Shown here piece by piece: positions 17,081-21,142 of a DNA stretch of 21,142 nt. How positions within the stretch are numbered: position 1 is the first letter of the stretch; each line of letters opens with the position of its first letter. Position numbers and translations under genes: made by a program. The DNA is from an uncultured Clostridia bacterium (GTDB lineage Bacteria > Bacillota > Clostridia > TANB77 > CAG-508): contig CASTFX010000006.1 of assembly GCA_949448405.1 (NCBI GenBank), forward strand, positions 1 to 21,142, given 5' to 3'. The notes beneath the pieces were generated by a model that ran no database searches, was not told the DNA's origin, and saw only the letters and a list, made by a program, of their open reading frames with translations.

Positions 17081-18091
17081 TTATTTTATAGCTTCATTGA
17101 CAAAATTATTATTTATTATTTTATCATATGGAACTTTTTCCTTTAATTCTCCAGCATCCTGTATTATAGTTTGTAATAAGTCAAAACCATCTTCTGAGAT
17201 GAAAGGAGTTTCACTCCATACATCAATTTCTTTATATCTATTTAAAACAGTGATTAGTAAATCTCTATCAGTATTAGGGAAATAAGGAATTATGCTATCA
17301 GCAACTTCTTCAATAGAATGACTTTGAACCCACTTTTGGCCTTTATATATAGCATTAGTAAATTTCTGTATAACATCAGAATTTTCTTCTATATAACTCT
17401 TTTTTGCAAAATATGCAGTATATGGAAGTTCACCAGTTTCTTTTCCGATAGATGCTACAATATATCCCTTTCCAGCAAGCTCTGTACTTGATGCAGTTGG
17501 TTCAAATAGGGCAACATAATCTGCATTTCCGCTACTAAAAGCACCAGCCATTAAATCAAAACTTATACTATCATCTAATATAACATCAGTTTCAGTATTT
17601 ATATTATATTTTCTTAGTACATATAAAAGTGACATATAAGGAACTCCACCTTTTCTGCCAGGGATTATAGTAGAAGATTTAACATCAGTCCATTTAAAAT
17701 CGGAATTTTCATTTCTACTTACTAAAAATGATCCATCCCTTTTAGTAAGACCTGCAAAAACTTCGGTGTAATCTTCCTTTCCTTCGTTATATACATAAAT
17801 AGAAGCTTCAGGTCCTGCAAAACCAATATCACTTTGATTAGCAAGTACAGAAGTCATAACTGCATCTGCACCTTGCGCAGTAGTAAGTTCTATTTTTAAT
17901 CCTTCTTCTTCAAAAAATCCTTGACTTAAAGCGATATATTGAGGAGCGTAAAAAATAGAACGAGTAACTTCACTAAGTCTAACAGTTTGCATAGAAGTTT
18001 CACTAGAATTTTTATTTTTCATGTAAAAAACACCTATTATAGATAGAATAAGAATTAGAATTATAATAAGTGAAATAATTAACTTTTTCAA
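17081..18091 (-). CDS. ABC transporter substrate-binding protein, NMT1/THI5-like (NitT/TauT type)
   Basis: A 336-aa extracytoplasmic binding protein. It starts at a TTG with AGGAGG 8 nt upstream. Residues 1-24 form a hydrophobic signal or anchor helix (LIISLIIILILILSIIGVFYM); no lipobox cysteine is seen, so it may stay anchored by this helix. The mature part has the NMT1-family opening IFYAPQYIALSQGFFEEEGLKIEL and ANQSDIGFAGPEASIYVY, followed by GRKGGVPYMSLLYVLRKY. The ligand cannot be read from sequence; relatives take thiamine precursors, sulfonates, nitrate or guanidine-type compounds. Third gene of an ATPase-permease-binding protein operon. Confidence 0.9.
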   Translation of the reverse strand: MKKLIISLIIILILILSIIGVFYMKNKNSSETSMQTVRLSEVTRSIFYAPQYIALSQGFFEEEGLKIELTTAQGADAVMTSVLANQSDIGFAGPEASIYVYNEGKEDYTEVFAGLTKRDGSFLVSRNENSDFKWTDVKSSTIIPGRKGGVPYMSLLYVLRKYNINTETDVILDDSISFDLMAGAFSSGNADYVALFEPTASSTELAGKGYIVASIGKETGELPYTAYFAKKSYIEENSDVIQKFTNAIYKGQKWVQSHSIEEVADSIIPYFPNTDRDLLITVLNRYKEIDVWSETPFISEDGFDLLQTIIQDAGELKEKVPYDKIINNNFVNEAIK

Positions 18092-18117
18092 AATGTAATC
18101 CTCCTAATTTTTATTTA

Positions 18118-18932
18118 TTAAATTTCTTTCTTATGTGTTTTTAAAATAACTTTTTCTAATAATATGACACTTTCATACATAAGTGCTGCCATAACTCCAA
18201 GTAAAAGCACAGAAGTCATAACTAAATCTAGTTGAAATACTTGACCTCCATAGACTATTAAGTAACCGAAGTCCAGCTTTCGAAACTAAAAATTCTCCAG
18301 AAATTACTCCAACTAATGATAGACCAATATTAATTTTCAAAGAATTAATAAAAGTAGGAATATTAGCTGGAATTACTATTTTAGTAAGAATTTGAAACTT
18401 AGTTGCTTTAAAAGTTTTAGCCATTTTAATTTTTTCTTTATCTGTATGTGTAAAACCATTTAAAATTTCTAGAATAGTTACAATAAGTGAAATCGCAAGA
18501 GCCATAACTATTATAGATTGAGTTCCAGCACCAACCCATATTATTATAATTGGACCTAATGCAACTTTAGGTAAGCTATTTAGTATTACTAAAAATGGTT
18601 CAGAAACTTTAGATAAGAATTTAGAGAGCCATAGTATAATTGCAATTAAAATACCAAGAAGGGTTCCAGAAATAAATCCGTACAAGTGTCTCATAAAATG
18701 TGACACTTAAATGATGAAGTAAATCATTTGAGGATAAATTCATAAAAGTATCTAGTATTCTACTAGGCTGACTTGTAATGAAACTATCAATAATTTTTAA
18801 GTTTGCTAAAACTTCCCATAATATTATAAAGAATATAAGTATTCCGATTTGTGTCATAAAAACAGCAAGTTTATTTAATTTTATTTTTCTTAGGTATTTT
18901 TTTCTATCTGAGGATATGAATTTATCACGCAT
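18118..18932 (-). CDS. ABC transporter permease (SsuC/TauC type), two +1 frameshifts
   Basis: Membrane subunit of the binding-protein-dependent importer. In raw frames it appears as two overlapping fragments, but skipping C18680 and C18268 gives one 270-aa permease, the normal length. The first hydrophobic helix is about MTQIGILIFFIILWEVLA (30-47), then HLSVTFYETLV joins GFISGTLLGILIAIILW. The EAA loop region is LEILNGFTHTDKEKIKMAKTF followed by ILTKIVIPANIPTFINSLKI. The second join restores SKAGLGYLIVYGGQVFQLDLVMTSVLLLGVMAALMY and ends KTHKKEI. The start overlaps the ATPase stop by 8 nt; ATG at 18932 or 18938 are both possible. Both joins fall on the +1 phase exactly. Confidence 0.9.
18265..18271 (-). 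other. +1 recoding site CTT C GGT in the permease gene
   Basis: Zero frame GGA CTT CGG TTA loses homology; skipping C18268 gives AGLGYLI, a hallmark of this permease family, and the expected last transmembrane segment. Confidence 0.8.
18677..18683 (-). other. +1 recoding site GTA C GGA in the permease gene
   Basis: Zero frame ETLV-R-IYFWNPSW ends soon; skipping C18680 gives ETLV-GFISGTLLGILIA, matching the LVGFLIGxxLGILLG pattern of the family. Confidence 0.8.
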
Positions 18933-19694
18933 GTACATCAAGCTCCTTCCATAAGGTATCAAAGTACTCACTAAACTTGGGGCTTTTTCTACAGTTAATT
19001 GGTGTACGATTTTGTATTTCAAAATCAATCTTGTGAATTTGCTTGATTTTAGCAGGTCTTCCAGTTAATACAATAACTCTATCTGACATACTGATACTTT
19101 CTGAAATATCATGGGTTACTATAATTGCTGTTATTTTTTCAGCTCTTAATATTTTGTAAATATCATTTGTTACAACCATTCTAGTTTGTGAATCTAAAGC
19201 GGAAAAAGCCTCATCTAAAAGTAAGATTTTAGGTTTTATAGCAAGAGTTCTAATAAGTGCAGCTCTTTGCCTCATTCCGCCAGATAATTGAGAAGGATAT
19301 TTATCTTTAAAATCATAAAGTCCATATTTTTTTAGTAATTCTTCTACATATAATTCATTATTTTTTGTTCTAATATTTCTAATTTCTAAACCAAACATTA
19401 CATTGTTGTATATAGTTCTCCACTCAAGTAAATTGTCTCTTTGAAGCATATATCCAACTTCTGGAGATATATCTAAGGAAATGTCGCCATTTATATATAC
19501 GTTACCTCCAGTTTTTGGTTCTAAGCCAGAAATAATAGAGAGAAGTGTGGATTTTCCACAACCACTTGGACCGTATAATGCTAATAAATTCTCCTTCATA
19601 AGCTTTAAAACTTATTCCGATTTAATGCTACTGTTTCACCATTTTCTGATTGATAAGTTTTTATAATATTATCGACTTTTAAAATTTCTTTCAT
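18925..19694 (-). CDS. ABC transporter ATP-binding protein (SsuB/TauB type), two +1 frameshifts
   Basis: Energy subunit of the importer. The start at 19694 has GGAGG 6 nt upstream and gives MKEILKVDNIIKTYQSENGETVALN. Zero frame stops within five codons. Skipping C19619 gives ALN-GISFKAYEGEFISII, and after 15 codons skipping C19573 gives SII-GPSGCGKSTLLSIISGL, which is Walker A. Onward it is intact: Q-loop MLQRDNLLEWRT, signature LSGGMRQRAALIRTLA, Walker B ILLLDEAFSALD and switch His in IVTHDISES. Total is 255 aa, typical. The nominal ATG in the third frame (19599) would remove the Walker A-proximal strand and lacks a proper site. The permease start overlaps its stop. Confidence 0.92.
19570..19576 (-). 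other. +1 recoding site ATA C GGT in the ABC ATPase gene
   Basis: ATA CGG TCC in the frame entered after the first site; skipping C19573 gives IIGPSGCGKST, the Walker A of the family. It lies 46 nt from the other site and is in frame only if that site has shifted. Confidence 0.85.
19616..19622 (-). other. +1 recoding site AAT C GGA in the ABC ATPase gene
   Basis: Codon 26 from the well-marked start is CGG. Zero frame stops at CGG AAT AAG TTT TAA; skipping C19619 gives ALNGISFKAYEGEF, matching the ALxxISFxVxxGEF pattern. Confidence 0.85.
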
Positions 19695-19724
19695 AGGTTT
19701 CCTCCTATCAATATGCCTTAGTTT

Positions 19725-19754
19725 AATATATTAGGTATTATGTAAAAATGTGAA
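19725..19754 (-). promoter_or_regulatory. Probable promoter of the ABC transporter operon
   Basis: On the minus strand TTCACA (19754-19749) and TATATT (19730-19725), spacer 18 bp, about 30 nt before the ATPase start. The hexamers match consensus at four or five positions. I see no TPP or guanidine riboswitch core in the short leader. Confidence 0.5.
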
Positions 19755-19787
19755 GGAAACATAAAAAAATTATTTTAAAAACAATAA

Positions 19788-19950
19788 AACAACCAATATA
19801 CATAATTTCTTCGTTTCTTGTTGGTCGTCTCCTTAGAAACTGTAAAAACATTTTAAAGTAAAATTGCTAACACAATTTCTTTATGTTTAACAGTTTCTAT
19901 AGTCGCTTCCATGCTATGCGAAACTTCATAAATTATGTATATTGGTTGTT
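19788..19950. repeat. 163-nt interrupted palindrome with nested stems (unknown element or structured RNA)
   Basis: Perfect 21-bp inverted arms at 19788-19808 and 19930-19950 enclose a second perfect 10-bp pair (19834-19843 with 19890-19899) and an innermost AAATTG/CAATTT hairpin (19861-19866 with 19873-19878). Short G/C-richer asymmetric internal stretches lie between the stems at about 19815-19833 and 19900-19921. It starts 12 nt past the dnaI-like stop. It may be a terminator-type structure, a small palindromic mobile element (MITE-like) or a non-coding RNA; no open frame is seen in it. Confidence 0.75.
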
Positions 19951-19962
19951 CATTTTTATTTA

Positions 19963-20970
19963 TTATTTAGATATCTTTTTTATTCGTATATCATCACCGA
20001 AGAATCTACAAATATTATAATAAGATGCAAGTCTTGAAAAAATTCTTTCTCCATAAGTTTCAAAAAGATTATTCATATTCAAATTTGTAGAAATAATAGT
20101 CTTTTTAATTTTATCATTATTTTGATATAATAGTCTTGCATTAATAACATTAAATAACTCAGTTAATTTTAATGAATTAAGTGTTTCAGCACCAAGGTCA
20201 TCAATTATAAGCAAGTCAACATTTATAATATTATCATAAACTTCTTTCAAGTCAGATTTACCAAATCTATAATCTATTATACTATCAAGCATAATAGGAG
20301 AAGTTTGATAAAGAACAGTTTTTTTACTAGATAGAACTTCTTTTGCAATACAATTTGAAAGAAATGTCTTTCCAAGACCAGTATTACCAGTAAATAATAA
20401 ATTCTTTTCATTAGGGTTGTTAAAATTTTCTATAAATCCGATTGCAATATCTTTAATATTTAGAATATTTTGTTTTGGTGAAACTTTTGCATTATATTTA
20501 TTTACATCGGTATTATCTGAATATAAAGATAAGTCAAAATTATCAAAATTTTCTTTTTCCAGATTACCAATATTAGATTTATTAAAATCTATATCAAACA
20601 TTTTTTGTTTTATGCAGTTACATAAAGTAGAAGCGTTATTATCTAAAGTAACATAACCTGTATCTCTACAAATAGGACATTCATATAAAGGCTCTCTTGC
20701 TTCGATAGGAATAGATAAATTTTCTAAAAGTTTATTTTTTTCGATTTTTAAGTTTTCGAATTTTTCTTTTAGAGAAGTTACCAAATCGAAATCATTATGT
20801 AAAATTGCTTTAGAAATATCAAGAGCAACTGAATTTAACATAGCATTTAAATCAGATAAGTCTTTGTGAGAATCATAAAACTCACGCTTAGCATTCTCAA
20901 AATTAAATTCAGCTTTAGATTTTTTCTTTTCATATTCTTTTAATAAACTATTTAAAGTAGAATTACTCAA
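19963..20970 (-). CDS. DnaI/DnaC-type helicase loader ATPase
   Basis: A 335-aa AAA+ protein that likely loads the replicative helicase. The N-terminal coiled, charged region (about 1-85) is followed by a zinc-binding set CPIC...CNC (Cys98, 101, 117, 119). Walker A GNTGLGKT is at about 195-202, Walker B LLIIDDLGAE at about 253-262, and the end reads FFGDDIRIKKISK as in DnaI/IstB-like relatives. A TTG start is chosen because TGGAGG lies 7 nt upstream and no ATG fits. It follows the probable DnaD-like gene by about 15 nt. I leave the symbol blank because dnaI and dnaC naming differs between groups. Confidence 0.9.
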   Translation of the reverse strand: MSNSTLNSLLKEYEKKKSKAEFNFENAKREFYDSHKDLSDLNAMLNSVALDISKAILHNDFDLVTSLKEKFENLKIEKNKLLENLSIPIEAREPLYECPICRDTGYVTLDNNASTLCNCIKQKMFDIDFNKSNIGNLEKENFDNFDLSLYSDNTDVNKYNAKVSPKQNILNIKDIAIGFIENFNNPNEKNLLFTGNTGLGKTFLSNCIAKEVLSSKKTVLYQTSPIMLDSIIDYRFGKSDLKEVYDNIINVDLLIIDDLGAETLNSLKLTELFNVINARLLYQNNDKIKKTIISTNLNMNNLFETYGERIFSRLASYYNICRFFGDDIRIKKISK

Positions 20971-20985
20971 AATAAGCCTCCAAAA

Positions 20986-21142
20986 TTAACCTTGATTATT
21001 TGCGTACAAATTGTCGAAATTATCATACGAACGTTGCTCAAAGTTATTATATTTTACTTTCTTTTCTAATTCTTTTTTGTTTTTCATTTGAGTTTTATAC
21101 TGAACTAAGAAATTTTGTATATCATCAGAAGTTTTAAGTCCA
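20986..21142 (-). CDS. C-terminal end of a probable DnaD/DnaB-like replication protein (partial)
   Basis: Only the last 52 codons or so are in the window. They are helical and basic (QNFLVQYKTQMKNKKELEKK) and end NNFEQRSYDNFDNLYANNQG. An NNFEQRxYDxxxL tail is typical of DnaD-domain proteins, and the adjacent downstream DnaI-like loader supports this. Evidence is limited to the tail and context. Confidence 0.6.
   Translation of the reverse strand, partial: GLKTSDDIQNFLVQYKTQMKNKKELEKKVKYNNFEQRSYDNFDNLYANNQG

Noticed and set aside
18621..19028. Longer N-terminus for the ABC permease beginning at 19028
   Set aside because: The extra 30 residues are antisense-free read-through of the ATPase C-terminal coding region in another frame; AAGGAG precedes the ATGs at 18938/18932.
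665..19622. Simple reassignment of CGG to another amino acid (as CGG to Trp or Gln in some bacteria)
   Set aside because: Reassignment would leave the frame unchanged, but after each CGG the homologous sequence continues only in the +1 frame, so a one-codon meaning change does not explain the data.
665..19622. Ordinary pseudogene decay or random indel errors as the cause of the eight breaks
   Set aside because: All eight are the same event (an extra C just before GGA or GGT, in the same codon phase), several in essential genes, with flanking sequence well kept. A systematic technical insertion before GG cannot be fully excluded without reads.
19695..19960. TPP or guanidine riboswitch upstream of the NMT1/THI5-like transporter
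   Set aside because: No CUGAGA/ACCUGA-type TPP core and no ykkC core could be found on the minus strand.
1..21142. CRISPR array, rRNA, tRNA genes or insertion sequences
   Set aside because: No regularly spaced direct repeats, no cloverleaf with CCA-type end and no transposase motifs were seen.

Overview
The window is the replication-origin neighbourhood of a very AT-rich Firmicute, most likely an uncultured Clostridia-type gut bacterium. This rests on gene order, strong GGAGG ribosome binding sites, DnaI/DnaD-type helicase-loader genes and almost exclusive use of AGA for arginine; no rRNA is present to fix the taxonomy.

Layout. Minus strand, 1-4712: rpmH, rnpA, yidD, yidC, jag, mnmE and mnmG (runs off the left edge), read away from the origin. 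Plus strand, 4934-10759: dnaA, a two-part oriC (two DnaA boxes before dnaA; a box cluster, DnaA-trios and an AT-rich unwinding stretch between dnaA and dnaN), dnaN, recF and gyrB. At 10760-14580 a three-gene insert separates gyrB from gyrA: a TrsD-like small protein, a VirB4/TrsE-type ATPase and an unknown 245-aa protein. gyrA follows at 14584-17025. Minus strand again, 17081-21142: a NitT/TauT-type ABC transporter (ATPase, permease, binding protein), a 163-nt interrupted palindrome, a DnaI/DnaC-like helicase loader and the tail of a probable DnaD-like gene.

The main result is a recurrent +1 recoding signal. Eight times, in six genes (mnmG, recF, gyrB, virB4-like, ABC permease twice, ABC ATPase twice), the frame breaks at an in-frame CGG followed by A or T. 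Skipping the C and resuming at GGA or GGT (Gly) restores the expected protein, usually at a conserved glycine (KGL-G-EMNP in GyrB, AGL-G-YL in the permease, SII-G-PSGCGKS in the ATPase). I found no in-frame CGG in the window that lies outside such a break, while out-of-frame CGG (TTC GGA, TAC GGA, AGC GGA) is common and harmless. This looks like a lineage in which CGG is unassigned or starved and is crossed by +1 frameshifting or by CGGN four-base decoding as glycine. A systematic sequence artefact must be excluded.

gyrB also carries a different lesion: about 27 conserved TOPRIM-region codons are missing, with a frame break that has no CGG, near a Trp at a normally basic position. This looks like a real deletion or an assembly error.
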